Source of the DNA: Paludibacteraceae bacterium
Lineage (GTDB): Bacteria > Bacteroidota > Bacteroidia > Bacteroidales > Paludibacteraceae
DNA: 64,000 bases
Direction of reading: 5' to 3'
NCBI GenBank assembly: GCA_024401475.1
Contig: JAKSKZ010000003.1
Location: forward strand, 52,563 to 116,562
Position 1 is the first letter of the stretch. Each line of letters starts with the position of its first letter. Under the pieces are notes generated by a model, which was given only the letters and a program-made list of their open reading frames with translations, was not told where the DNA came from and did not search any database. Both the position numbers and the translations under genes were made by a program. This document shows, one piece after another, positions 45,527 through 54,056 of this stretch.

Positions 45527-47869
45527 ATGAATATAGAACAAATAATCGCATTACGCGAAAAGATACAGACACTCGTGGATGCTCATCCCGAGGAGTTGCA
45601 GGAGTTGTTTCAGTCCTGCGACAGCACGGTGCTCGATAGCGCTGAAAAGATAAAAAAGGAGTATGCACAGAAGGTAAATCCCGACCGTCAACTCCACATC
45701 GGAATCGTAGGCAGAGTGAAGGCCGGCAAGTCGTCGCTTTTGAACTCGTTGCTGTTTGATGGTAAGGATGTTTTGCCTAAAGCAGCCACTCCAATGACTG
45801 CTGCTCTTACCAAGTTGTATTACAGTGAAAAACTTACTGTGAAAATCAATTTTTTTGAGCAATCAGACATTGATGAATTAAAGAAAAAGTCGGCTGATTA
45901 TGAGAGGATCCTTAAATCAAAGATTGAGGATGTATATAAGAAGCAGGTTGAAATTTATGTCAAGAAAAACAAGAAAGAACCTGGTAGTTCAGAACAGCAG
46001 GAACTCCGTAAGAATTCTGAAAGAATGGCTGTAAACGACCTCAGAGAGAACAATCTAATTCTTTCTGGAGCAGCAGAGCAATACAAAATGTATCTTGATG
46101 CTCCTCAAGATGTAAAAGACCATCTTGGTAAACCTATTGAGATAAATCCCGAAAAGATGTCGGATATTGCTGATCAACTTGGCAATTACGTGGGTTCTAC
46201 TGGCAAATATACTGCCATTACAAGTAATGTTGAGATTGGTTTTCCTAACGAGCAACTTAGGGATATCACTGTAGTTGACACTCCTGGATTCGATGATCCT
46301 GTGCCTTCGCGAGATACATTGGCGAGGGAAGCGCTTAAGGTTTGTGACGCAATTTTCGTATTGAGTCCATCGGGTAGTTTCTGTAACGACCAAGACAGAA
46401 ACAACATTGCCAAAATAGAAAAAGGAGAAGGAATTCAAGAGGTTTACGTGATTGCAAGCCGAATTGATGAAGACCTCGGTAACGAGTTCTATGACGGAGA
46501 GGATATCAAACAAGAACTTGAGAAGATTGTGGAAAGCATTTCGGGCACATTGAAACGCATGCTTGAGAATATGAAGAACCGCAACGACGTCTCTTTGGAC
46601 CTCATCAACAAATTGGCGGCAAGTACAGGAACAAACCTTCTCTACACTTCTGGAATGTGTCAGTCACTATACGAAAATTGGGACAACCGCGACAGTTGGC
46701 ACGATGAGCAGTCTGATGTATGGGGCCGTCTTATAGAGACTTATCCCGACCTTTTTGCCTCTGAGGATGAGACTGCAAGAGAATTTCTCAAGATTATCGG
46801 CAATGTGGATGCCGTCCGCTCTAAAATCCAGGAAGTGGCCAAATCCAAAGAGGAGATTCTTGCCAAGCGAGAGAAGGATTTCATGGATGCTAAGTTCAAT
46901 GGCGTAAAAGATGTAATCTCTACATTGGCCAATGGTATTGACGCTCAAAAATCCGATATAGAGAGTGCAGATCTTGATTCATTGATTGAAGCGCAAAAGA
47001 AACAGTCTGAAAATTTTGGGAACCTTCAATCCGATTTTATTGATGCGTTCGAGGAATGTGTGGAAGTGTTCATTGATAATGCGAAAGATAATCTCAAAGA
47101 AATTGTCAACAGTGCCTACAAGGAAAGCAAGTCTGGGATGGAAAATAGTCAGGGGACCACAGAAAAGGAGATTGTCAGCAAGCACACACGCGTGGAGCGC
47201 GACCGTGTGAAAGACAGTGGATTAGGTGGCATGTGGGACCGTTTTTGGGGGTCTGGAGACGATGGATACCATTATGTGGAGCGTACTGTGCCATACGAAA
47301 CAGTGGATGTGGTCAATGTGGATACCGTGAACTGTCACAAGGTTTGCTCCTCCATCAACGACTTTGCTATGGATATTTCCAATATCATGAACGATTATGT
47401 GGAGCATTTGAAGCGAAAATTCAAGATATCACTCAAGAGTATTTTGCTTGAGGTTTGGGGCAAATACGAGGCTACTGACTATTGTAGTTCAGCAGTAAGG
47501 TCGTCACAAGCAGGCGCAATAGTTAACAACATGCCAGAGGTCAGCTTTGATATCGATTGGAAACTTCCGTCCGACTTGCAGACGGGAGGAACGTTGGAAG
47601 ACGATGAGGCGGTGGAGTTCAACCACGCAGCCAACGATGCACTCAAGGATTTGAAGCGCACTTGTGAGAATGAGATAAGGGCCTATTGTGACCAATTGAA
47701 AGATTCTTTCAATCCTTCCGAAATGACAAACATGGTTCTCGAAAAAATGCAAAAGCAAATTGCCGAAATGGAGGATAAGGTAAGGAACAAAAAGGAGACT
47801 CTTTATCATTTGCAAAAAGTCAAAGAAGAGGTAATGGTGATTAAAAACGAGATTGACAACGCTAAGTAA
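45527..47869 (+). CDS. dynamin-like GTPase 2 (large)
   Basis: 780 residues. G1 [20 protein letters not shown] (P-loop 62-70), G2 with KAATPMTAALTKL, an insertion of about 110 charged residues between G2 and G3, G3 VVDTPGFDDPVPS (about 249-252), G4 place VIASRIDED (about 308). A long helical C-terminal half follows, with a middle insertion (GGMWDRFWGSGDDGYHYVER) and a coiled-coil end. The large inserted G domain and the aromatic loop set it apart from GTPase 1. Its stop overlaps the start of the next gene by one base (TAATG), so GTPases 2 and 3 are translated together; paired dynamins often act as heteromers. Confidence 0.85.
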   Translation: MNIEQIIALREKIQTLVDAHPEELQELFQSCDSTVLDSAEKIKKEYAQKVNPDRQLHIGIVGRVKAGKSSLLNSLLFDGKDVLPKAATPMTAALTKLYYSEKLTVKINFFEQSDIDELKKKSADYERILKSKIEDVYKKQVEIYVKKNKKEPGSSEQQELRKNSERMAVNDLRENNLILSGAAEQYKMYLDAPQDVKDHLGKPIEINPEKMSDIADQLGNYVGSTGKYTAITSNVEIGFPNEQLRDITVVDTPGFDDPVPSRDTLAREALKVCDAIFVLSPSGSFCNDQDRNNIAKIEKGEGIQEVYVIASRIDEDLGNEFYDGEDIKQELEKIVESISGTLKRMLENMKNRNDVSLDLINKLAASTGTNLLYTSGMCQSLYENWDNRDSWHDEQSDVWGRLIETYPDLFASEDETAREFLKIIGNVDAVRSKIQEVAKSKEEILAKREKDFMDAKFNGVKDVISTLANGIDAQKSDIESADLDSLIEAQKKQSENFGNLQSDFIDAFEECVEVFIDNAKDNLKEIVNSAYKESKSGMENSQGTTEKEIVSKHTRVERDRVKDSGLGGMWDRFWGSGDDGYHYVERTVPYETVDVVNVDTVNCHKVCSSINDFAMDISNIMNDYVEHLKRKFKISLKSILLEVWGKYEATDYCSSAVRSSQAGAIVNNMPEVSFDIDWKLPSDLQTGGTLEDDEAVEFNHAANDALKDLKRTCENEIRAYCDQLKDSFNPSEMTNMVLEKMQKQIAEMEDKVRNKKETLYHLQKVKEEVMVIKNEIDNAK

Positions 47870-49461
47870 TGGAAGAAATAGACATTAAGCAATTGACCTC
47901 TGATTATGAGAATTCTCAAAATCAGTTGAAATTCGTTGCTGCGGTACTGTCGGCCAAGGCGGAGAACAATGACAGCAGTCAGTGCTTGAAAAGGTTCTCC
48001 GACCTTTTGGATATCGATTTTGCCAAATTCGCAAGCGACGAACACACATACCCCAAGGATGCATGGGCATTGAGCGAATTAAAACATTTGGAACAGACAC
48101 TAAAAAGCGTGTCAATGTTTCCGATGCTCTACACCAAGAATATAATCTCGGTGGCGGGAGGATTCTCCAGTGGAAAGTCAAAATTTTTGAATACGTTTTT
48201 TCAAAATTGCGATGTTAAACTTTCCATTGGCATCAAGCCTGTTACTGCCATTCCAACGTATATAGTATCCGACAAGGCTTCTAAAGTAGTGGCTTTTACC
48301 AATGACGGACGCAGAGCTGAGATACCAACGGATATTTTTGCCAAGATAGATCATAACATGATAGATTCTTTGGGATTCAACTTAAAGAATATCATGCCAT
48401 ACGTAACGGTTGCCACCAATTTCAAGGAGAATTTGGCGGAACAACTGCAGAATGTGTGTTTTATTGATACTCCTGGATATGATCCATCCGGTGATAACGC
48501 TGAGGAAGATTCATCTATTGCATTCGATGCCATAAGAGATTCGAGTGCCATCATATGGGCTATCAATGTTAAGGACGGCACTATCCATGAAAAGAGTGTC
48601 GGGTTTATCAACAAAATAAAGGAAGACGACCCGAACAAAAAAATATATGTAGTCTGCACCAAGGCCGATCTTGCCAAATCGCAGATTCAGAAAGTAATGG
48701 CTGAGGTCCGTGACAAATTGGAGGAAAATGGAATTGAGATTGACGGTATCTCTGCCTATGCTTCCAAGGAAGTGAGAAACGCAGAAAACAAGAAACTGAT
48801 AGACAGTTTTGTGGGTGAGGAATATATGTTTGAGGAAAACGAGACTTCTGTTTTCGATTTCATCAAGAGCCAAAATTCTGTTCTCATCAATATCAACAAA
48901 CGCTGCACCGAGATCAATGACAAAATAGACGAGGTGTTCGACGATTACAAAGAATGCATTGAGAAAGACCTTGCAAAGTTGAAGGAACAGAAGGCAAAAG
49001 AGAGGGAACTGAGGCTTCGTATTGAACAATACAAGGACAAAATGGAGCGTCAATTGGAAGACGCACGTTCATCCTCGGGGGGCAATTACTATTCCAAGTA
49101 TAAATCAGGGGGGCGTTCTAACAATACGAATATAGAGGAACTTGACTTTGACGTGGATTTCTCCACATTCTGGAAGGATTATTCCAATCAAGACGAACGC
49201 AATATTAAAAAGGTCGATGAAATCCGCAATGCCATGAAGAAGGCCGTCAACGAATTCTTCAAGCAGTTGCTCCCGGCCGACGCGTTCCGTTGTCCGCATT
49301 GTAATGCAACAATCGATCCGGATACTACATTCTGTCCTTTCTGTGGAGAGAAAATCATTAAGGGGAACAAACCCAAGACTAAAATTTGCCCCGAATGTGG
49401 TACCGAGAACGATGGAGATGCATTGTTCTGTAATAATTGCGGCACTCCACTAAACAAGTAA
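47869..49461 (+). CDS. dynamin-like GTPase 3 with C-terminal zinc ribbons
   Basis: 530 residues. G1 SVAGGFSSGKSKFLNTFF (P-loop 97-105), G3 CFIDTPGYDPSGD (about 200-203) and a proper G4 VVCTKADLAKSQ (about 263-266). Helical and coiled-coil middle (EKDLAKLKEQKAKEREL), a Ser/Gly-rich loop (ARSSSGGNYYSKYKSGG), and two zinc ribbons at the end (CPHCNATIDPDTTFCPFCG and CPECGTENDGDALFCNNCG). The zinc ribbons match those of the scaffold proteins of the same operon, which suggests they recognise a common partner. Coupled to GTPase 2 by a one-base overlap. Confidence 0.86.
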   Translation: MEEIDIKQLTSDYENSQNQLKFVAAVLSAKAENNDSSQCLKRFSDLLDIDFAKFASDEHTYPKDAWALSELKHLEQTLKSVSMFPMLYTKNIISVAGGFSSGKSKFLNTFFQNCDVKLSIGIKPVTAIPTYIVSDKASKVVAFTNDGRRAEIPTDIFAKIDHNMIDSLGFNLKNIMPYVTVATNFKENLAEQLQNVCFIDTPGYDPSGDNAEEDSSIAFDAIRDSSAIIWAINVKDGTIHEKSVGFINKIKEDDPNKKIYVVCTKADLAKSQIQKVMAEVRDKLEENGIEIDGISAYASKEVRNAENKKLIDSFVGEEYMFEENETSVFDFIKSQNSVLININKRCTEINDKIDEVFDDYKECIEKDLAKLKEQKAKERELRLRIEQYKDKMERQLEDARSSSGGNYYSKYKSGGRSNNTNIEELDFDVDFSTFWKDYSNQDERNIKKVDEIRNAMKKAVNEFFKQLLPADAFRCPHCNATIDPDTTFCPFCGEKIIKGNKPKTKICPECGTENDGDALFCNNCGTPLNK

Positions 49462-49465
49462 TATC

Positions 49466-51568
49466 ATGAAAATCTGTAAGAACTGTAACATAGAATATGA
49501 AGAAGGCAAATTCTGCAAGAAATGTGGAGAACCTCTCGTTGATAAGGAAGAACAAACTCTTGCATGCTCTCACTGTGGCAAAAAGTTGGATCCCAACGTG
49601 AAATTCTGTCCCGAGTGCGGCAAAAAAGTAGCACCTCAGAAATTGCTATGCTCACGCTGTGGCATGGAACTGAAGCCGGATATGAAATTCTGCCCCGAGT
49701 GCGGAACAAAGGTGGTTGAGGAAACAAAGGAAGAAAAACAAGTATCGGACGAGCAAGAAACAAGTCACTCAACTACAGAATCAACGAAAAAAGATTCGAA
49801 GAAAAAGAGTGCACATAACAAGAAGTCAGATATAGAACGTCGCAGCAAAAGCACCAGAAAAAAAGCACGAGGAGAACAACCAAGCAACGAATATGACCCT
49901 GACGATAAAATTGAATGTCCAGCATGTGGAGAGGATGCATATTCTATAGATGAGGATGATGTTTACAAATGTACCAATTGCGATTGGCAAGGCGAAGAGT
50001 CTGATCCTGACGACGCAATTGACTGTCCCTCTTGTGGAGAGACAATCTATCGCACAACAATCACAGACATGTACAAATGCTGTAACTGCCACTCTAATTT
50101 TGAGGCGGAAGACACTATAGATTGTCCTAAATGTGGCGAAACTGCCTATCTAAAAGAAGGAACTGACAGTTATATGTGTTCTGATTGTGACTGGCAAGGG
50201 AAAGAATATGATCCTGACGACACTTGTGAATGTGCAGAATGCGACGAAACGGCTTACTATGTAAGTGATGATGATGAGTATGTGTGTGCCGAATGTGGTT
50301 GGCATGGACAAAAACATATAGAATGCCCAGCATGCGGAGAAAATGCGTTTTATAGATCAGTCGGTTCTCCCGACTATAAATGCAGCAAGTGTGATTGGGA
50401 GGGTAACGAATATGACCCTGACGATTCTATTGACTGCCCTAAATGTGGCGAAACCGCTTATATGACAGATGGATATTATGTATGTTGTAAGTGTAAGTCC
50501 GAATATGACCCTGACGATAAAATTGAATGTCCAGCATGTGGAGAGGATGCATATTCTATAGATGAGGATGATGTTTACAAATGTACCAATTGCGATTGGC
50601 AAGGCGAAGAGTCTGATCCTGACGACGCAATTGACTGTCCCTCTTGTGGAGAGACAATCTATCGCACAACAATCACAGACATGTACAAATGCTGTAACTG
50701 CCACTCTAATTTTGAGGCGGAAGACACTATAGATTGTCCTAAATGTGGCGAAACTGCCTATCTAAAAGAAGGAACTGACAGTTATATGTGTTCTGATTGT
50801 GACTGGCAAGGGAAAGAATATGATCCTGACGACACTTGTGAATGTGCAGAATGCGACGAAACGGCTTACTATGTAAGTGATGATGATGAGTATGTGTGTG
50901 CCGAATGTGGTTGGCATGGACAAAAACATATAGAATGCCCAGCATGCGGAGAAAATGCGTTTTATAGATCAGTCGGTTCTCCCGACTATAAATGCAGCAA
51001 GTGTGATTGGGAGGGTAACGAATATGACCCTGACGATTCTATTGACTGCCCTAAATGTGGCGAAACCGCTTATATGACAGATGGATATTATGTATGTTGT
51101 AAGTGTAAGTCCGAATATGACCCTGACGATAAAATTGAATGTCCAGCATGTGGAGAGGATGCATATTCTATAGATGAGGATGATGTTTACAAATGTACCA
51201 ATTGCGATTGGCAAGGCGAAGAGTCTGATCCTGACGACGCAATTGACTGTCCCTCTTGTGGAGAGACAATCTATCGCACAACAATCACAGACATGTACAA
51301 ATGCTGTAACTGCCACTCTAATTTTGAGGCGGAAGACACTATAGATTGTCCTAAATGTGGCGAAACTGCCTATCTAAAAGAAGGAACTGATAGTTATATG
51401 TGTTCTGATTGTGACTGGCAAGGGAAAGAATATGACCCTGACGACACCTGCGACTGTCCAGAATGTGATGAAACGGCTTACTATGTAAGTGATGATGGTG
51501 AGTATGTCTGCTTCGAATGTGGTTGGCATGGGGATGAACCTGATGACGAAGATGATAGCGATGATTGA
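49466..51568 (+). CDS. protein of about 19 zinc ribbons, with identical 612-bp repeats
   Basis: 700 residues. N-terminal three ribbons as in the other operon proteins ([22 protein letters not shown]...CPEC, CSRC...CPEC), a Lys/Ser/Glu-rich linker (about 90-140), then about 16 acidic ribbons of the pattern DPDDxIxCPxCGExAY ... YxCxxCDWQG. These are arranged as 204-residue units of six ribbons: two complete and one partial. Strongly acidic end (DEPDDEDDSDD). Starts four bases after the GTPase 3 stop. Resembles a multivalent metal-binding scaffold; function unknown. Frames read on the opposite strand are by-products of the repeat. Confidence 0.85.
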   Translation: MKICKNCNIEYEEGKFCKKCGEPLVDKEEQTLACSHCGKKLDPNVKFCPECGKKVAPQKLLCSRCGMELKPDMKFCPECGTKVVEETKEEKQVSDEQETSHSTTESTKKDSKKKSAHNKKSDIERRSKSTRKKARGEQPSNEYDPDDKIECPACGEDAYSIDEDDVYKCTNCDWQGEESDPDDAIDCPSCGETIYRTTITDMYKCCNCHSNFEAEDTIDCPKCGETAYLKEGTDSYMCSDCDWQGKEYDPDDTCECAECDETAYYVSDDDEYVCAECGWHGQKHIECPACGENAFYRSVGSPDYKCSKCDWEGNEYDPDDSIDCPKCGETAYMTDGYYVCCKCKSEYDPDDKIECPACGEDAYSIDEDDVYKCTNCDWQGEESDPDDAIDCPSCGETIYRTTITDMYKCCNCHSNFEAEDTIDCPKCGETAYLKEGTDSYMCSDCDWQGKEYDPDDTCECAECDETAYYVSDDDEYVCAECGWHGQKHIECPACGENAFYRSVGSPDYKCSKCDWEGNEYDPDDSIDCPKCGETAYMTDGYYVCCKCKSEYDPDDKIECPACGEDAYSIDEDDVYKCTNCDWQGEESDPDDAIDCPSCGETIYRTTITDMYKCCNCHSNFEAEDTIDCPKCGETAYLKEGTDSYMCSDCDWQGKEYDPDDTCDCPECDETAYYVSDDGEYVCFECGWHGDEPDDEDDSDD
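49889..51470 (+). repeat. 612-bp tandem repeat inside the zinc-ribbon gene
   Basis: Units begin at 49889, 50501 and 51113 (each GAATATGACCCTGACGATAA). Units 1 and 2 are identical by eye over all 612 bases; unit 3 is the same for about 310 bases (one change, GACAGT to GATAGT) and then diverges into the gene's end. The multiple of three keeps the frame, so copy number could change without breaking the protein. Confidence 0.9.
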
Positions 51569-51618
51569 ATGCATTTGAATTCAATTGTTTATTTTTTTTA
51601 TTTTTATTACTTGGCATT

Positions 51619-52899
51619 ATGAAACTTTGTAAAAATTGTGAAATAGAATATGAGGCTGGCCAATTCTGCAAGAAATGTGGAAACACTCTGGTTGATAAAG
51701 ACGAGCAAGTTCTTACCTGTGCCAACTGTGGCAACAAACTGGAGCCTGGCGTAAAATTCTGTCCCGAGTGTGGCACCAAGGTAGCAGTTCAGAAATTGGT
51801 ATGTTCAGGCTGCGGAATAGAGTTGAAACCCGGTGTAAAATTTTGCCCTGAGTGCGGAACAAAGTTTGACAAGGAAAACAAAGAAGAAAAAAAGGAAGAA
51901 TCAACTACTGTCCGTACCGAAACATCAAATATCCTACTTGATGTAACTTTAGCATACGCAGAGAAGAACACCAAGGAGATTATCTCAGTTTTGGAATCTT
52001 GTGGATTCGACCATGAATACGCAAAAGAAACTGTAAATTGCGCTCCCCTTACTATTAAGGAAAATGTTCCAGAAAACGAGGCACTATCTATTAAAGAAAT
52101 ATTAGAAAAGGCAGGTGCTGAAGTGGAGCTCGAATATGCAGGTGCAGAAGAACAATTTATCCAAGTCAGCTTGGAATCAGTAGGATCCAGCAACCTACAA
52201 GTTATTAATATATTACACGAAGTTTGCAAGTATAACTTAACGGAATCAAAACTTATCGTTGAGAGAATACCGGCTCTCATCAAAGAAGCATGTACAAAAT
52301 ACGAAGCAGACTCTATTAAAAAAGCGTTTGAAACGATAGGATGCCAAATTAAATTCGAATATGTTCATTATGTTGACCTTGGACTTCCAAGCGGATTATT
52401 GTGGGCCGATTGCAATGTAGGAGCTTCAAAACCAGAAGATTTCGGTAATCCTTTCGAATGGGGAGACATAAATCCCGCACCACAAGGTATAAATCCTAAA
52501 GATTATACCCATGTGGATAGCTTAATAGATTCTAATGGTTTCCTTATAGCAACATATGATGCAGCAAGCAAAAATTGGGGAAACAAATGGAAAATGCCTA
52601 CTAAATTTGATTTTCGGGAATTAATATATGAATGCTCTTGGTCTAGTACACGAGAGTCTGCCGTTTGGAAGATTGTCAGCAAATCAAATGGGAATTCAAT
52701 TTTCCTTCCATACGGTGTTGAATATTGGTCATCTTATTCAGAATCTTATAAAGAAGATAGAAAAGTCTATATCCTTAAAAATAGTGCTGTTGATGAAACT
52801 TTTGTAAGTTCGATGAGTTCTTGGTGGAAACATGGTTGGACAACTGCAAAATTTATCCGTCCCGTATTAAGGAAACATGCAAGAAGCAATCAGAAATAA
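51619..52899 (+). CDS. zinc ribbon - two L7/L12-like domains - FISUMP domain protein
   Basis: 426 residues from the ATG at 51619 (gives the same N-terminus, MKLCKNCEIEYEAGQFCKKC, as its neighbour). Three zinc ribbons (1-82), charged linker, then two copies of a domain that matches the ribosomal protein bL12 C-terminal domain in length and pattern: 106-173 (EIISVLESCGFDHEYAKETV ... IKEILEKAGAEVELEY) and 181-248 (VSLESVGSSNLQVINILHEV ... LTESKLIVERIP ... IKKAFETIGCQIKFEY). A FISUMP-type domain ends it (251-420; YVDLGLPSGLLWADCNVGAS, KNWGNKWKMPTKFDFREL, EYWSSY, FIRPV). No signal peptide, so the FISUMP domain is here in a cytosolic protein, which is unusual. Confidence 0.8.
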   Translation: MKLCKNCEIEYEAGQFCKKCGNTLVDKDEQVLTCANCGNKLEPGVKFCPECGTKVAVQKLVCSGCGIELKPGVKFCPECGTKFDKENKEEKKEESTTVRTETSNILLDVTLAYAEKNTKEIISVLESCGFDHEYAKETVNCAPLTIKENVPENEALSIKEILEKAGAEVELEYAGAEEQFIQVSLESVGSSNLQVINILHEVCKYNLTESKLIVERIPALIKEACTKYEADSIKKAFETIGCQIKFEYVHYVDLGLPSGLLWADCNVGASKPEDFGNPFEWGDINPAPQGINPKDYTHVDSLIDSNGFLIATYDAASKNWGNKWKMPTKFDFRELIYECSWSSTRESAVWKIVSKSNGNSIFLPYGVEYWSSYSESYKEDRKVYILKNSAVDETFVSSMSSWWKHGWTTAKFIRPVLRKHARSNQK

Positions 52900-52978
52900 C
52901 GCCCCCTTTATATGTACATCATATCATAGATTCGGCGAGATAGTTTTTGATCTTATCGACAAAATATTAATATAATTT

Positions 52979-53383
52979 ATGCAAACAACCACCCTCGAAT
53001 TCCCCCACAACGCCCGCACCGTCTATACGGCGACAAAGAGACTTTTTAGCAAACAGACGAAGTTCTCTTCCGTTGAATGCCATGATGAATTGTTCGTCGT
53101 TGAAGCCCGTCACGGTGCCCTGCTTTCGCCCTTCAGCGAGAATGTGAAACTGAAAGTGGTGGCAACGGGCACACAAAGTTGCAAGGTTGTCATTGAGTCT
53201 TCTTCGCGCTCCATGCTCAATCTGTTGAATTTTGGCGCCAACAAGGGAAATGTCTCCGACTTATGTGATTACATAAACAACGAGGTGCACAGACTCTGTC
53301 AATCGGGCGAAATAGCAATGGCGAATCAAGAGAATCACTCCTCTATTCGTTTTAAGTCTCCAGATATAAAATTTAAACAATAA
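52979..53383 (+). CDS. unknown beta-rich 134-residue protein
   Basis: Begins MQTTTLEFPHNARTVYTATK. The alternation of strands and the segment VVIESSSRSMLNLLNFGANK followed by GNVSDLCDYI suggest a small alpha/beta (SRPBCC- or DUF1499-like) domain, not certain. No signal peptide. Four bases before the LRAT gene, so coupled to it. Decayed copies of its first 60-70 bases recur at 53879, 55145, 56726 and 58889. Confidence 0.72.
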   Translation: MQTTTLEFPHNARTVYTATKRLFSKQTKFSSVECHDELFVVEARHGALLSPFSENVKLKVVATGTQSCKVVIESSSRSMLNLLNFGANKGNVSDLCDYINNEVHRLCQSGEIAMANQENHSSIRFKSPDIKFKQ

Positions 53384-53387
53384 ATAT

Positions 53388-53879
53388 ATGACACACGCAA
53401 CATTCCATCCAGGCGATATTCTAAAAGCTGCTCGCGGCTTATATTTTCACTACGGCGTTTATGTAGGGAATAACAGAGTGGTTCATTTCTGCGCTACGGG
53501 CAAGGATGAACTCAACGCGGCTTCCGCTGATGTTATAGAAACATCGTTCTCTCGATTCTCCAAAGGCGACTTCGTTTCTGTTGATACGCAGGAGATTCCC
53601 TTGTTTGAACGGGATGAGATAGTCCGCCGTGCACGCAAGTCAATCGGTACAAAACTTGGCTCTTACAATCTGTTCAGCAACAACTGCGAGCACTTCGCCA
53701 ACTGGTGCAGATGCGGAAAATTGGTGTCGCACCAGAGGCTCTTGATGGATTGCGTCGTCGATGAGATATTTCCGGAAGGTAGCTTTGGCAGAGATATTAA
53801 GGATATCGCTGTCTCTTTCTTCCAAAAGGAAGAGAAGGATATCATGTCTTTTTATAATGAAGATCAATTGTCTAAATAA
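53388..53879 (+). CDS. LRAT-domain (NlpC/P60-fold) protein
   Basis: 163 residues. Papain-like LRAT signature: first His in YFHYGVYVGNNRVVHFC (H21, with H33 after it) and the nucleophile Cys in NLFSNNCEHFANWCRCG (C100). Eukaryotic LRAT and HRASLS enzymes move or release fatty acyl groups on lipids through an acyl-Cys intermediate; bacterial members are largely uncharacterised. It ends an operon that also encodes an acyl carrier domain and three membrane-type GTPases, which makes an acyl-transfer role attractive but unproven. Its stop overlaps an ATG of a decayed repeat (TAATG). Confidence 0.85.
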   Translation: MTHATFHPGDILKAARGLYFHYGVYVGNNRVVHFCATGKDELNAASADVIETSFSRFSKGDFVSVDTQEIPLFERDEIVRRARKSIGTKLGSYNLFSNNCEHFANWCRCGKLVSHQRLLMDCVVDEIFPEGSFGRDIKDIAVSFFQKEEKDIMSFYNEDQLSK

Positions 53880-53955
53880 TGCAATTCTCTCACTCTCGAA
53901 TTTCCACATTCAGCCCGCACCGACTATACAGCAGTGAAAAAACGTTTTTTTAGAA
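53879..53955 (+). repeat. decayed 5' gene fragment R1
   Basis: ATGCAATTCTCTCACTCTCG, then AATTTCCACATTCAGCCCGC, matches the start of the gene at 52979 with a one-base shift. Followed by ATATTTGATGGAATTGATCA, which resembles the 46-bp operator-like repeats at 55232. Confidence 0.65.
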
Positions 53956-54030
53956 TTTTATATTTGATGGAATTGATCAATGCCACACGAAGATTTGATT
54001 TTATATGTGAATAATTCATTGAAAATTCTA

Positions 54031-54038
54031 TATTTTTG
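54031..54038 (+). promoter_or_regulatory. -7 promoter element before the HATPase gene
   Basis: TATTTTTG fits TAnnTTTG. No good TTTG at 19-21 bases upstream. It overlaps a possible TTG start at 54036, so the ATG at 54057 is the credible start. Confidence 0.45.
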
Positions 54039-54056
54039 CAAAAAGCGTTGTTATGT

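Noticed and set aside
50127..51779. Several His-, Val- or Ile-rich minus-strand frames recurring every 612 bases
   Set aside because: By-products of the repeated zinc-ribbon coding sequence.
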